The notes below the pieces were generated by a model, which had not been told where the DNA came from, did no database searches, and saw only the letters and a list, made by a program, of their open reading frames with translations. Positions 26,200-35,272 of a DNA stretch of 64,000 nt are shown here, one piece after another. Made by a program: the position numbers and the translations under genes. The first letter of the stretch is position 1. Every line of letters begins with the position of its first letter. Source of the stretch: Streptomyces sp. BA2 (GTDB lineage Bacteria; Actinomycetota; Actinomycetes; Streptomycetales; Streptomycetaceae); NCBI RefSeq assembly GCF_009769735.1, contig NZ_WSRO01000002.1, forward strand, positions 310,001 to 374,000, written 5' to 3'.

Positions 26200-26576
26200 A
26201 CGGCTGGCTTCTCGCCGCAGGGATCACCGCGCTCGGCGTGGCCGCCGTGCACATCATCGGCGGGCACCGCGATGCGGTGCGGCCGCTGCTGTCCTGCGGG
26301 CTCGCGGACGAACCCAAGCGGGTCCTGCACGCCGTGTGGCACATGGTGAGCGTCGACCTGGCGCTCTCCGGACTCGCTCTGCTCTACCTCTCCCTGACGG
26401 ACGGTACGCCGGGGACCAACCTGGTGGCATGGTTCGTGGCTGCGCACTTCATCGCGTACGCGGCAGCCTTCCTGGTCGTCACGCTCTCCGTCGGCTGGCC
26501 CAGACCCCTCCTCCGCCTGCCGCAGTGGATTCTGCTCCTGCCGGTCGCGGTGCTGGCAGCGGCGGGCGCCTCGTAA
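26196..26576 (+). CDS. Small four-helix membrane protein
   Basis: 126 aa with four hydrophobic helices: MNGWLLAAGITALGVAAVHI, SVDLALSGLALLYLSL, LVAWFVAAHFIAYAAAFLVV and LPQWILLLPVAVLAAAGAS. A conserved-looking VHIIGGHRD and RVLHAVWHMVSVD between helices contain several His. It is translationally coupled to the TetR gene. I do not recognise a named function. The arrangement resembles TetR-regulated small exporters or stress membrane proteins. Confidence 0.82.
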   Translation: MNGWLLAAGITALGVAAVHIIGGHRDAVRPLLSCGLADEPKRVLHAVWHMVSVDLALSGLALLYLSLTDGTPGTNLVAWFVAAHFIAYAAAFLVVTLSVGWPRPLLRLPQWILLLPVAVLAAAGAS

Positions 26577-26750
26577 CTTCAAGATCGGCATCAAGATGGC
26601 CGGGCTCACGGAAAGGGCTGGCCACGACCGATGAGTTACTCCATGATCCACAGTCATAGATCATGACTGGTGCACCGCAGCCACGAGGGTGGCCGAAGCG
26701 TGCACCGGCCGCCCGCTGAGATCCAGACACGAGATACCGAGGAACCTGAG

Positions 26751-27323
26751 ATGCGTACCCTGATCAGCACCGCCTTCATATCGCTCGACGGCGTCGTGGA
26801 GAGCCCGGGAGGCGAGCCCGGTTACCGGAACTCTGGGTGGACCTTCAAGGACGTCGAGTTCCTCCCCGAGGCCTTCGAGATCAAGGGCCGGGAGCAGAAG
26901 GAAGCTACCGCGATCCTGATGGGACGAACCAGTTACGAGGCGTTCAGCCCGGTGTGGCCCGACATGGAGGAATTCGCCGACTACAAGGTGATGCCGAAGT
27001 ACGTCGTCTCCACCACCCTCACCGAGGAGGACCTGGTAACGAACTGGGGCGAGACGACGATCCTGCGCACCCTCGACCAGGTCGCCGCGCTGAAGGAGAC
27101 CGAGGGCGGCCCGATCATCGTCCACGGCAGCGCCTCCCTGAACCACGCCCTGTCGGACGCCGGCCTGATCGACCGTTACCACCTGCTCGTCTTCCCGCTG
27201 CTGCTCGGCGCGGGCAAGCGGCTCTTCAGCGACACCGACAAGGACACACAGAAGCTGAAGCTCGTTGAGCACGAGGCCTACGCCAACGGCCTGCAGAAGA
27301 ACGTCTTCGACGTCGTCCGCTGA
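26751..27323 (+). CDS. Dihydrofolate reductase-family (RibD C-terminal-like) protein
   Basis: 190 aa. N-terminal TLISTAFISLDGVVESPGGE, the NADPH-binding ATAILMGRTSYEAFSPVWPD, VVSTTLTEEDL and the glycine-rich GGPIIVHGSASLNHALSDAG, then LLVFPLLLGAGKRLF. This is the YwjB/RibD-C oxidoreductase subgroup widespread in Streptomyces, rather than FolA. The natural substrate is unknown. It is monocistronic. The ATG at 26751 follows GAGGAACCTGAG. Confidence 0.88.
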   Translation: MRTLISTAFISLDGVVESPGGEPGYRNSGWTFKDVEFLPEAFEIKGREQKEATAILMGRTSYEAFSPVWPDMEEFADYKVMPKYVVSTTLTEEDLVTNWGETTILRTLDQVAALKETEGGPIIVHGSASLNHALSDAGLIDRYHLLVFPLLLGAGKRLFSDTDKDTQKLKLVEHEAYANGLQKNVFDVVR

Positions 27324-27803
27324 CAAGACTCCCGCGCTCGCCCCGCCGTCGCGCACTCGCCCTGGCCGAAGCGCGGCGGCTCACCACGCGGACAACAGGA
27401 AGATGCCCCGACATGGAGCCCGGCCAGGTAGACGACCGCGGCCGGTTGAGCCACGCTGCACGGCTTTGGGTTTGAGCGAGTGGGCGTTGTGGTGGGCGAT
27501 CTGTGCTCCTTGTACGAAGCCTGGCCCATTACGCTCGACCGTCCGCTGTGGCAGGCGGACCTGCTGGAGTCCGTCTCCAGCCTGGCCGGCACTCTGGGCG
27601 TGATGGACGCCCGCTTCCGATTGCCCCGCTTCCTTCTGCCCTCAGACCAGGTGGAGTTGGGCTCTGGGCCCACAGGGCTATTCCCGCAGCCCTCTGGTCA
27701 CCCCGGAGGGCACCTCGCGCGAGGACCGATCGAGGGGAGCCCGATCCCTCGTGTCCGACCACCTCGACGCTCCCGCCAGTTTCCTCATGGCCGCCCTCCG
27801 CGC
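27324..27803. other. 480-nt stretch without a supported gene
   Basis: A plus frame from 27480 contains SLYEAWPITLDRPLWQADLL, which looks protein-like, but it continues antisense through the next minus-strand gene and shows no family match beyond 27600. It could be a gene fragment. Nothing else is seen. Confidence 0.4.
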
Positions 27804-28424
27804 CTACCGCGCACGCACGGTGTAACTGAGATGCGTCGTCCTCGGCGAAGGCTCTGCACGGGCCAGGTCAAGAGCCACGCGGCCCGCGTCGACGCCCTCG
27901 AACAGGCGGATTCCGGAGCCGAACAGCACGGGCGAGAGTGCGATCGTGAACTCGTCGATCAGGCCGGCGTTCATGTACTCCAGGATCGTCGCGCCGCCGC
28001 CCGCGATGCGGACGTCTCGGTCGTCGGCGGCCTTGCGGGCCTGATCGAGCGCGGACTCGATGCCGTCGTTGACGAAGTAGAAGGTGGTCCCGCCCTGCCG
28101 CACCCAGGGGTCACGCTTCTCGTGCGTCACGACGAACACCGGCGTGTGGAACGGTGGATCCTCGGGCCACGCATGCTCGCCGGCGTCGAACATTCGCTTG
28201 CCCATCACGCTTGCGCCGGTGCGCTCGAACGTCTCCCGCACGATGTCGTTGTCGCGCCCTTCCTCACCGCCCTCCCCGAGCTTCAGGTTCTCTCGGAAGA
28301 ACCGCTGGGGGAAGACCCACTGCTGCAGTTCCATCCACTGCTGCCCCATCAGTTCTTCGGGGGACTCGGGCGCGATGAACCCGTCGAGCGACATCGACAC
28401 GCTGAAGAACACTTTGCCGGCCAT
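27804..28424 (-). CDS. Dihydrofolate reductase-family protein, last gene of the ArsR operon
   Basis: 206 aa. KVFFSVSMSLDGFIAPESPE, then VRETFERTGASVMGKRMFDA, HTPVFVVTHEKRDPW and RIAGGGATILEYMNAGLIDE with ALSPVLFGSGIRLFE. This is the RibD-C/YyaP type, a distinct subgroup from the gene at 26.8 kb. It starts one base into the stop of the upstream SRPBCC gene (TGATG), so it is coupled. The trio of ArsR, AHSA1 and DHFR-type genes is common in actinobacteria, but its substrate is unknown. Confidence 0.88.
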   Translation of the reverse strand: MAGKVFFSVSMSLDGFIAPESPEELMGQQWMELQQWVFPQRFFRENLKLGEGGEEGRDNDIVRETFERTGASVMGKRMFDAGEHAWPEDPPFHTPVFVVTHEKRDPWVRQGGTTFYFVNDGIESALDQARKAADDRDVRIAGGGATILEYMNAGLIDEFTIALSPVLFGSGIRLFEGVDAGRVALDLARAEPSPRTTHLSYTVRAR

Positions 28425-28930
28425 CAGTTCTCAACTCCCTTGCGAGCGATCTCCTCGACGTAGGCAGCCAGGTTGCCGAGGGTCTGCTGACCACCCTCGA
28501 TCGCGCCGTGCTTCTTGATCGCCTCGTCACGCAGCTCCTTGGTGGGGAACACCGTGAGCATCTCGATCCGGGTCTTCTCCCCGTCGGGCGTGAACGTGAG
28601 GACCGACTCGAACGCATTCGGGTCGCCGCGGTACTCGCCATGCAGCATCGCGATCCGCTCCGGCGGGACGATCTCGGTCCAGGTGATCCACTCGCTGTAA
28701 TCGGTGCCGTCCGGCCCGTGCATCACGAATTGCCACACCCCGCCGACGCGGAACTCGAAGGCCCGCGTAGTGGTGGTGAACCCCTCTGGCCCCCACCAGC
28801 GCGACAGGTGCCGTACCTCGGTGAACGCTTTGAACACCAGTTCCGGTGGGGCGTCGATGTCCCGGGACACGACGATCTCGCGGTCGGCCGTCGCGGACTG
28901 CGTCGGCGCTTCTCGCCCAGTCGAATTCAT
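28424..28930 (-). CDS. SRPBCC / AHSA1-family protein
   Basis: 168 aa. START-like hydrophobic-pocket fold: IVVSRDIDAPPELVFKAFTE, LSRWWGPEGFTTTTRAFEFR, WQFVMHGPDGTDYSEWITWT, RIEMLTVFPTKELRDEAIKK and a C-terminal amphipathic helix LGNLAAYVEEIARKG. Members often partner ArsR regulators. It lies 3 nt after the ArsR stop and overlaps the following DHFR-type gene by 1 nt. Confidence 0.9.
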   Translation of the reverse strand: MNSTGREAPTQSATADREIVVSRDIDAPPELVFKAFTEVRHLSRWWGPEGFTTTTRAFEFRVGGVWQFVMHGPDGTDYSEWITWTEIVPPERIAMLHGEYRGDPNAFESVLTFTPDGEKTRIEMLTVFPTKELRDEAIKKHGAIEGGQQTLGNLAAYVEEIARKGVEN

Positions 28931-28933
28931 CAG

Positions 28934-29275
28934 CTACTCCTGTAGCCCTTCCTGCTTGAGTTCTTGCACGTATGCGTCCAGCCGGTCGAAGCTCTCGTTC
29001 CAGAATTGTTCGAACCCGCCGGTCCACTCATGAACCGCGCGCAGCCCACGTGCGTCCAGGTCGTACAGGCGCTGCTTGCCCGCCTTGCGGTCCCGCACCA
29101 AACCGACTTCGCGGAGCACCCGCAGGTGCTTGGACGCCCCAGGCTGCGTCATTCCCAGCTCCTCGGCGACCTCCGTCACCGGCCGTTCGCCTGCCCGCAG
29201 CAGCACCAGGATGTCCCGGCGCTGTGGCTCGGCGATGGCGTTGAAGACGTCTGACGTCGTCGCTGCTCGTGCCAT
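28934..29275 (-). CDS. ArsR-family transcriptional regulator
   Basis: 113 aa. Winged HTH: DVFNAIAEPQRRDILVLLRA, VTEVAEELGMTQPGASKHLR, VLREVGLVRDRKAGKQRLYD and the C-terminal dimer helix FEQFWNESFDRLDAYVQELK. There are no cysteine pairs of metal-sensing type, so it is of the SRPBCC-linked branch. It leads a three-gene operon and probably represses it. Confidence 0.92.
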   Translation of the reverse strand: MARAATTSDVFNAIAEPQRRDILVLLRAGERPVTEVAEELGMTQPGASKHLRVLREVGLVRDRKAGKQRLYDLDARGLRAVHEWTGGFEQFWNESFDRLDAYVQELKQEGLQE

Positions 29276-29309
29276 GAAACAAACATATTCCTATATCGGC
29301 AAGTGTTTC
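29276..29309. promoter_or_regulatory. Candidate operator/promoter of the ArsR operon
   Basis: Directly upstream of the ArsR ATG, GAAACA and TGTTTC form inverted arms separated by 22 nt. They enclose a small palindrome ATAT-TCCT-ATAT. The whole is AT-rich in a GC-rich genome, as expected for the site where the ArsR protein and polymerase compete. Confidence 0.5.
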
Positions 29310-29371
29310 AAGAGTCGCCGAGGAATTGGTGATTCGGCGACAACCCGCGTCGGCCCTCGTAGGATGCCGGG

Positions 29372-29665
29372 ATGCCCAAGCCGATACCGATGAGCCGCCG
29401 CATGTGGGTTGCCGCGTGGGCGATCCTGTGCGCGGCCGGCATCGCCGTCACCGCCGAACCGAACTCCTCCTCGGCACGCGGCCCGCAGCCCGAGAAGCCC
29501 GTCAGCGCCGAGTGCCGCGAGTACATCGCGGACATCGAAAGGCAGCTGGCTCAGGCCAAGCAGGAAGGCAACGAAGACGCGGTGCTGGGCTTCTCGCGAG
29601 TCCGAGTCGGTACCAAGGACGACTGCGGCGACGAACTCCGCAACCACTTCGGCGGCGATCAGTGA
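29372..29665 (+). CDS. Small secreted protein
   Basis: 97 aa. An N-terminal membrane or signal segment (MSRRMWVAAWAILCAAGIAV) is followed by a charged extracytoplasmic part with AECREYIADIERQLAQAKQE and TKDDCGDELRNHFGGDQ. Two cysteines could pair. There is no recognised family. Its stop overlaps the next GTG by 4 nt, so two small secreted proteins are made together. Confidence 0.65.
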   Translation: MPKPIPMSRRMWVAAWAILCAAGIAVTAEPNSSSARGPQPEKPVSAECREYIADIERQLAQAKQEGNEDAVLGFSRVRVGTKDDCGDELRNHFGGDQ

Positions 29666-29847
29666 GCCGCGGAACCTGGCTCGCCGCGACGGCAGGGGTA
29701 TCCCTCGTCGCCGCCGGGGCGATCATCACCGAGTACGCCACGTCGGAACCAGAGTCACAACCCACGCCCCCGCGGGTGTACTCCTCCTGCCTGGCGGCGG
29801 ACACCAAGCCGATGTCTGCGGACGACGACCCGTGCGACGGCCGCTGA
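29662..29847 (+). CDS. Very small membrane-anchored or secreted protein
   Basis: 61 aa, starting GTG inside the stop of the upstream gene (GTGA). A single hydrophobic helix (WLAATAGVSLVAAGAII) is followed by TEYATSEPESQPTPPRVYSS and two cysteines (SSCLAAD, DPCDGR). No family is known to me. The coupled start and a strong terminator 21 nt after the stop support its reality. Confidence 0.55.
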   Translation: MSRGTWLAATAGVSLVAAGAIITEYATSEPESQPTPPRVYSSCLAADTKPMSADDDPCDGR

Positions 29848-29868
29848 AGAGCTCCTGTGCAACCGACA

Positions 29869-29892
29869 GTGCCCCGCCGAACGGCGGGGCAC
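29869..29892 (+). terminator. Strong hairpin terminator
   Basis: GTGCCCCGCCG, AA, CGGCGGGGCAC: a perfect 11-bp stem with a two-base centre, 21 nt after the small-protein stop. Confidence 0.75.
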
Positions 29893-29946
29893 CAATGTGA
29901 GCGGACTTGGCTCACGATCCGTCCATGACGGCTGTTGCGTGGGACC

Positions 29947-30375
29947 CTAGGTCAAGGGGTTGTCGACGTAGCTTCCCGCGTGGTAATAGTCTTCGCCCTC
30001 TTGCTTGCCGACCACCCGGAATCCCTTGATCTTCTTGCTGTCGTTCCACTCAAGGTTGGGCCAGAGGTAGTAACCCTGGTGACAGTTGTACGGAGTCCAG
30101 CGCAAGGCGCCCCGTTCAGCTATCCCGTCGAAGTGGTAGACGAGAATCGCGATAGCGACACCCTTGCCGTTGCACTCGTTGTCCTTGATGGACATTGCTC
30201 CCTTGAGTTTGTGCGTCCCCCAAGTGAATGTGCCGCTGCCGCACAGATACGTATCGCACACATCGCTCCTACCAGTCGCAGCCGCTGCCGGGCTGGCACT
30301 CAGGCCGACGATCAGTCCGGCCGCCAATGCGCCGGCGGCGGCAGTGCGGGTTGCCATCCGCGTAGCTCGTTTCAC
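29947..30375 (-). CDS. Secreted protein of unknown family
   Basis: 142 aa. Signal peptide with MKRATRMATRTAAAGALAAG and an AAAA cleavage region near residue 33. The mature part has four cysteines (SDVCDTYLCGSG, DNECNGKG, PYNCHQGYYLW), many aromatics (LRWTPYNC, PNLEWN) and a short basic stretch. This suggests a compact disulfide-bonded extracellular protein. I find no family. Monocistronic. Confidence 0.75.
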   Translation of the reverse strand: MKRATRMATRTAAAGALAAGLIVGLSASPAAAATGRSDVCDTYLCGSGTFTWGTHKLKGAMSIKDNECNGKGVAIAILVYHFDGIAERGALRWTPYNCHQGYYLWPNLEWNDSKKIKGFRVVGKQEGEDYYHAGSYVDNPLT

Positions 30376-30569
30376 GGTTCCCCCTCATGCTCGTTGAGTG
30401 CGCCGGAGCCATCAGCGCTACAGAGACCGAAGCTAGCGAGAGCCAGGGCCTCAGTCGTCCCACCCTCGCGGTAGACCTATGAGGTGAGACCGCCTGCAAC
30501 CAGCGCGGTACAACTCCTGGGCGCTCAACCTGTAGTTGGAGTTCAAACCGGCCACCGCCGTTGCCAAGT

Positions 30570-30606
30570 GGTGGGGACGGGCGGCACGTTGCCGCCCACC
30601 CCCACC
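30570..30606 (-). terminator. Hairpin after the MFS gene
   Basis: GGTGGGGACGGGCGGCA pairs with TGCCGCCCACCCCCACC around CGT with two small imperfections, about 20 nt past the MFS stop on the minus strand. Confidence 0.6.
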
Positions 30607-30624
30607 GGGTGCACGCGGGGTCGC

Positions 30625-31926
30625 TCAGGCCGCGGGCGCGGGCTGCGGCTCAGGCGCGGGGCGTGTCAGGCGTCCCGTGCGGTGCAGGCCGTAGAGGGAC
30701 GCCGAGCAGGCCAGGCCGAGGCCGAGCAGCGCGAGCCAGGGCAGCGCGGACATTCCGGCGGCCCGGGCAGCGTCGAGGGCTGCTCCGGTGAGCAGGTTGC
30801 CGAGCGTGATGCCGATTCCGCAGATGGTGTTGTAGAGGCCGTAGTGGGTGGCGACGAGGCGGTCACCCGAGAGCCGGACGATGGTGTCCATCTCGAAGGG
30901 GTACGCGATCATCGTGCCCAGCGCCAGCATGAGTGCGGCCAGCATGGGCGGCACGGCGGCGAGCAGCCACAGGCCGATGCCTTCGTCCGGCACCGGCACA
31001 GCGGTTGCGGCCAGGAGCGGAATGAACGCCGCCCCCATGATCAGCAGGCCCCAGGCCAAGGCGCGCCCGGGTTCCAGATGCTCCTTGCACCAGGCCGTCA
31101 CCCGGGTCTGGCAGAGGATCGTGGTCAGCCCGGAGGCCGCGAAGAGCAGCGCCACGGCAACGGTGCCGAACTCGCCGTCGCCACCCAGGCGCCGCACTTC
31201 GAGCGGCAGCGCGAGATAGACCTGGAAGGAGAGGACGTACGAGCCGATCATCGCGGTGGAGAAGAGCAGGAACGCCCGGTTGGCGATCACGCCCCGCCAC
31301 TGCGCCAGCACACTCCCCCGCTCACCGGCACCGGCGCCTGCGGGACCATCGCCCCTGCGAGCAGGCAGTGCGCGGATCTGCACCACGCTCAACAGACCGA
31401 AGATCGCCGCCGAGACCAAGCAGGTGACGCGGAAGTCGACTCCGGTGAGCAGCATCCCGATGAGCGGGCCGAGCAGGATGCCCGCCTGGTAGAAGACGTT
31501 GAACAGGGCGAACGCCTCGACCCTGCGCTCACCCGCGTCCGCCGCCAGGTAGGCCCGTACGGCGGGGTTGAACAGCGCGCCCGCGAAGCCGGTCGCAGCC
31601 GAGGCCGCAATCAGCGCCGCGACCGAGTCGACCAGACCGAGCGTCGCGAAACCGACCGTGCGCAGGACACAACCGGCGACGATCAGCGGCTTGTAGCCGA
31701 ACCGGTCGGCGAGGGTGCCTCCGACGAGGAACATGCCCTGCTGGCTGAAGTTCCGCACCCCCAGCACGAGCCCGACCATCCACCCCGCGAGCCCGAGCGT
31801 GCCCGACAGGTGCTGCGCCAGGTACGGCATCAGCATGTAGAAGCCGAGATTGATCGTGAACTGGTTGGCGAACAGCAGCTGCACGCTCCGGTCGTAGGAG
31901 CGCACCTGCGCGATCGTGCCCTTCAC
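30625..31926 (-). CDS. MFS transporter coupled to a cysteine-synthase-like enzyme
   Basis: 433 aa, 12 predicted helices. [20 protein letters not shown], then [17 protein letters not shown] (motif A), [17 protein letters not shown] and a central polar loop ([15 protein letters not shown]). This resembles the exporter branch that includes metallophore and drug exporters such as MdtH-like proteins. It starts with GTG within the stop of the enzyme gene (GTGA), so the pair is co-translated. Export of the enzyme product is the simplest reading. Confidence 0.88.
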   Translation of the reverse strand: MKGTIAQVRSYDRSVQLLFANQFTINLGFYMLMPYLAQHLSGTLGLAGWMVGLVLGVRNFSQQGMFLVGGTLADRFGYKPLIVAGCVLRTVGFATLGLVDSVAALIAASAATGFAGALFNPAVRAYLAADAGERRVEAFALFNVFYQAGILLGPLIGMLLTGVDFRVTCLVSAAIFGLLSVVQIRALPARRGDGPAGAGAGERGSVLAQWRGVIANRAFLLFSTAMIGSYVLSFQVYLALPLEVRRLGGDGEFGTVAVALLFAASGLTTILCQTRVTAWCKEHLEPGRALAWGLLIMGAAFIPLLAATAVPVPDEGIGLWLLAAVPPMLAALMLALGTMIAYPFEMDTIVRLSGDRLVATHYGLYNTICGIGITLGNLLTGAALDAARAAGMSALPWLALLGLGLACSASLYGLHRTGRLTRPAPEPQPAPAA

Positions 31927-33032
31927 CGGTTCCCACCTTCGAGCTCGTCGGTCTTGGCCGGCAGGGAGAGCGGATCTGCGACCTCGGTGCAGCGGGTCCA
32001 GCGGGTCACTTCCTTCTCGTCGGGGCGGCCCACCACCTCCGGTTCGGATGCTGGAACCACTCCCGACAGCCCCTTCTCGGCGCAGTACTGATCGTCGTAG
32101 ACAGTTTCCAGATAGCGCTGAGGCCCGTCGGGGAAGATCGCGACGATCCGCGTATCCCGAGGCTGCGTACGAGCCAGCCACCCGGCCACGAGCGCGACCG
32201 CGCCGACACTCCAGCCACCCGTGGCGTAGTGCGAGGTCGCCAACTGCCTGCAGGCCCACACGGATTCCGCCGGCGCCACCCAGTGCACCTCGCTGAAGTG
32301 CTCGTACGCGACATTGCGCGGGTAGATGCTGGACCCGAGCCCCCGCATGAGCCTGGGCCGGGCGGGCTGCCCGAAGATGGTCGACCCGACGGTGTCCACA
32401 CCCACAAGGCGCATGTCCGGGTACAACTGGCGCAGCGCCCTTGAGATGCCCGCGGAGTGGCCCCCGGTGCCGACACTGCAGACGAGCACGTCGATGTGGC
32501 CGATCTGGGAGGCGAGTTCGAGACCGAGTGGAGTGTAGGCGGAGACGTTGTCGGGGTTGCCGTACTGGTCGGGGCACCAAGCTCCGGGCTCCCGCGCGAG
32601 CAGCTCTACGACCCGGTCTCGGCGAGCCTGCTGCCAGCCTCCAGTGGGGTGCGCTTCGGGCACCATGTCGACCGTGGCGCCGTACGCCGCAAGGAGACGG
32701 GTCATGGACGGTTCCAGACCCGGATCGGTGACAAGGGTGACGGGATGCCCGTAGACCATTCCGGCCAGGGCGAGGCCGAGCCCCAAGGTGCCACTTGTCG
32801 ACTCGACGATCGTGCGACCCGGCAGCAACTCGCCGCGAGCACGGGCCCGTTCGACCATGTGCAGGGCCGGACGGTCTTTGATGCCGCCCGGATTGAAGCC
32901 CTCCAGCTTGGCCCAGAAGCCGCGGTCGGGCGGGGTGAACGGCTGGGCCACCCGAAGGACGGGTGTGTTGCCGACAAGCCCTGGAAGGCTGGATCCGGCA
33001 GGAGTGAAGTCACTCGTGGTCAGAGAGTGCAT
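31923..33032 (-). CDS. PLP-dependent cysteine synthase / cystathionine synthase-fold enzyme
   Basis: 369 aa, fold type [16 protein letters not shown], then the PLP lysine in [20 protein letters not shown] (GIKDR replaces the common GSVKDR). [20 protein letters not shown] is the substrate loop and [19 protein letters not shown] the phosphate-binding glycine loop. The C-terminal extension ([20 protein letters not shown] onward, plus 60 residues) is longer than in CysK. Fold-type II enzymes with such extensions include SbnA, which makes 2,3-diaminopropionate precursors, but no SbnB partner is here. The ATG at 33032 has GAGAG eight bases upstream; another ATG lies at 33047. Confidence 0.87.
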   Translation of the reverse strand: MHSLTTSDFTPAGSSLPGLVGNTPVLRVAQPFTPPDRGFWAKLEGFNPGGIKDRPALHMVERARARGELLPGRTIVESTSGTLGLGLALAGMVYGHPVTLVTDPGLEPSMTRLLAAYGATVDMVPEAHPTGGWQQARRDRVVELLAREPGAWCPDQYGNPDNVSAYTPLGLELASQIGHIDVLVCSVGTGGHSAGISRALRQLYPDMRLVGVDTVGSTIFGQPARPRLMRGLGSSIYPRNVAYEHFSEVHWVAPAESVWACRQLATSHYATGGWSVGAVALVAGWLARTQPRDTRIVAIFPDGPQRYLETVYDDQYCAEKGLSGVVPASEPEVVGRPDEKEVTRWTRCTEVADPLSLPAKTDELEGGNR

Positions 33033-33141
33033 CTGTTTCGCTCTCATTCGCTGTAGAAGCTGCGCGGGTGCTCGTCTCGCGCGGCACGCCTGTCAGGCGA
33101 GCGGCGCGGCGGTCGACTGCGGCCGACCGCGAAGGCGGCTC

Positions 33142-33585
33142 CTAGATCAGCCACCTGCACAGGACGGCCGGCGCGGTACGGCCGTCATCCGGTATCCGGT
33201 TGCGCGCAGCGCCGAGGTGGTCAGCGGTGAGAGGTCTGACGGGGTTCGTGGGGTCCGTGACCGCGCTCACGGACGGCAGTCCGCGTACGGACGCGGGAGC
33301 GGTTCCGGCGGGTCCGGGATCGGAGGCGGAGCAGCCTGCCGGCGACTCGGATCCGTCGAGCGCCTCCGTCGTGGGCCGTTCCTCGGGCGGGGGCAGTGTT
33401 CGCGACACCGCGCCGACGTGGCCCGTCAACCGCTCACCGGCGTGCGACGTCTCGGCGGCGCACTGCACCAGCGTGAGCAGGAGAACGGTCACCGCGGTCC
33501 ATACGAGTCGGTGCTTCCACAGCGCCTGGGCGCGCGGCACGGCCCAACGCCCCCGGGGCGAACTCGCCCATGCGGCAGGGGACAT
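33142..33585 (-). CDS. Hypothetical membrane-anchored protein
   Basis: 147 aa. One membrane helix (HRLVWTAVTVLLLTLVQCAA) is followed by a Pro/Ala/Ser-rich extracytoplasmic region and a C-terminal APAVLCRWLI. Composition and layout recall the DUF6153 proteins nearby, but the typical ending is absent. The start is uncertain: no clear ribosome site, and an upstream ATG at 33765 is in frame. It may be a degenerate DUF6153 relative or not a gene. Confidence 0.45.
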   Translation of the reverse strand: MSPAAWASSPRGRWAVPRAQALWKHRLVWTAVTVLLLTLVQCAAETSHAGERLTGHVGAVSRTLPPPEERPTTEALDGSESPAGCSASDPGPAGTAPASVRGLPSVSAVTDPTNPVRPLTADHLGAARNRIPDDGRTAPAVLCRWLI

Positions 33586-33833
33586 CAGTTCAGCAGAGCA
33601 GGGCGGCACAGATCCTCCGTGCGGCGGCTGCCCCTGCCGGGTAGTCCACGGCAGGGCAGCGATGGGTTGGGGGTGGTGACGAGCCGTCGAACCATCCCCG
33701 AACACCCGCAGGAGGGCAGGCGAGGGAAGGTCAGACGCCGGGCACCGGCCGACAGGAGGAGACACGACGACGGCCTCGGGCCGCGTCGGCAGGCCTCAGT
33801 GAGGCGTCGGCCGATGGAGAACGGGGCGCTGAC

Positions 33834-34298
33834 CTAGATACGTAGAACTGGAGACTCCGCCGCATGCGGTATCGGAACCACGAAGCCACGCACGGCTGAT
33901 GGGCGGACGTGCGCGAGCGGCGGCACCGCGGCTTCCGCCGCCGAACTCAGCGAATCAAGGCACGGCAGCCCGAGGGCGGGGGCCTGTGACGGCTGGCCCA
34001 GCGCGCATTCATCGAGGGTGTGCTGCTGCCCGTGGCTGTCGCCGCCGTGGTGATCGACCGGTGCTTCGGCCGGGTCGTGCGTGGCGGTCGCAACAGGTTG
34101 CTCCGGCCCGGGTTCAACCTGGCCGGCGATCGCAGTCGAGGTCGCGCTGCCCGATGCGAGGTGACCCGCAGTGCTCTCGGGGCTGGCCGCGTGCGCGTAC
34201 AGAAGGCCGAAGAGGATCAGGCCAAGGCCCAGCAGGCGCAGCGGAATCGCAGTTGAGCGACTCCGCGATGCGCCGGATGGAGACCAGGCCGTGATCAC
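33834..34298 (-). CDS. DUF6153-type membrane-anchored protein
   Basis: 154 aa from a GTG with AGGA seven bases upstream. One helix (LRLLGLGLILFGLLYAHAA) is followed by a His-rich stretch (DHHGGDSHGQQH), two cysteines (DECALGQ, LGLPCLDSL) and the characteristic C-terminal SPVLRI. The same layout appears in the protein at 35.3-35.7 kb. DUF6153 proteins are Streptomyces small membrane proteins of unknown role, and the His content here suggests metal contact. Confidence 0.7.
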   Translation of the reverse strand: MITAWSPSGASRSRSTAIPLRLLGLGLILFGLLYAHAASPESTAGHLASGSATSTAIAGQVEPGPEQPVATATHDPAEAPVDHHGGDSHGQQHTLDECALGQPSQAPALGLPCLDSLSSAAEAAVPPLAHVRPSAVRGFVVPIPHAAESPVLRI

Positions 34299-34535
34299 CC
34301 CGTGATCCTAGCCTCTGTCTGTCTGGCTGGCGTAAGGGACTGTGCGAACAGCGAGTGAACAAGCCATGGGCGTCTCCTTGCCTACCGCGGACGGCAGCCG
34401 CGATCACGCTCAGGTCCGGGTATTCACGGAACGAAAACCACCGCTTGAGCAGATGACATGAGGCCGGCACGGGTGCACCCGACGGCTTCATCCCGCCGGA
34501 TGCACCACTGGCCGGACGTTGTCCGGTTCCTGGCG

Positions 34536-35180
34536 TCAGCTCTTGCCGAGGATCTTGTTCATCTGGTCGATCTCGGCGGTCTGGGCCTTGATCACCTCGT
34601 CGGCGAGCTCGGTGGCGGGGCCGTACTTGCCCTTGGACTTCTCGGTCTTGGCCATTTCGACGGCGCCCTCATGATGCTTGATCATCATTTCGGCGAACAT
34701 CTTGTCGAACTCGGCCCCGGAAGCCTTTTCGAGCTTCTCCATGTCTTCGCTGCTCATCATGCCGGGCATGCCGGAGGACATGTCGTGGCCGTCGTGACCG
34801 TCCATGTCGCTCATGTCCTCGGGGACTTCCTCGCCCCACGAGGTGAGCCAGCCGGACATGGTCTTGATCTCGGGATCCTGCGCCCCCTTGATCTTCGTAG
34901 CCAGGTCCTTGATCTCCTTCGACGAGGCCCTGTCATCGGCCAGCTCGGCCATGTCGACGGCCTGACGGTGGTGCTGGATCATGTCCTTGGCGAAGGTGAC
35001 GTCCGCGTCATTGTGGTCGCCGGCCTTGGACGTGGCGGTAGCGGACGGTGTCGAGCTGGACTCCATGGAGCCCATGTCGTGCCCGTTTCCTCCGTTGCCG
35101 CACGCGGCGAGAACGAGGGCGGCGACTCCGGCGGTGGCGGCGAGAGCGGTACGGCGGATGAGCTTGCGCTGTGCAGTCAT
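34536..35180 (-). CDS. DUF305 lipoprotein
   Basis: 214 aa. Lipobox VAALVLAACGNGG with Cys about residue 26. Two ferritin-like DUF305 repeats are signalled by TFAKDMIQHHRQAVDMAELA and MFAEMMIKHHEGAVEMAKTE, each with a His-His pair. Between them is a Met/His/Asp-rich linker (EDMSDMDGHDGHDMSSGMPG) of the kind that binds copper. CAGGAG lies six bases before the ATG at 35180. DUF305 proteins are often next to copper-handling genes. It is preceded on the same strand by a DUF6153 gene. Confidence 0.92.
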   Translation of the reverse strand: MTAQRKLIRRTALAATAGVAALVLAACGNGGNGHDMGSMESSSTPSATATSKAGDHNDADVTFAKDMIQHHRQAVDMAELADDRASSKEIKDLATKIKGAQDPEIKTMSGWLTSWGEEVPEDMSDMDGHDGHDMSSGMPGMMSSEDMEKLEKASGAEFDKMFAEMMIKHHEGAVEMAKTEKSKGKYGPATELADEVIKAQTAEIDQMNKILGKS

Positions 35181-35272
35181 GTTGAACTCCTGCGATGTGG
35201 TCGGATGAAGGCGTGCCGATTCACGGCGCCGAGGCCGCCCGTCAGGGGGCTCATGGCGTCGCGAGGGCCGTC

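Noticed and set aside
27480..28463. A long plus-strand frame
   Set aside because: Most of it is antisense to the well-supported DHFR-family and SRPBCC genes; only the first 120 nt look protein-like.
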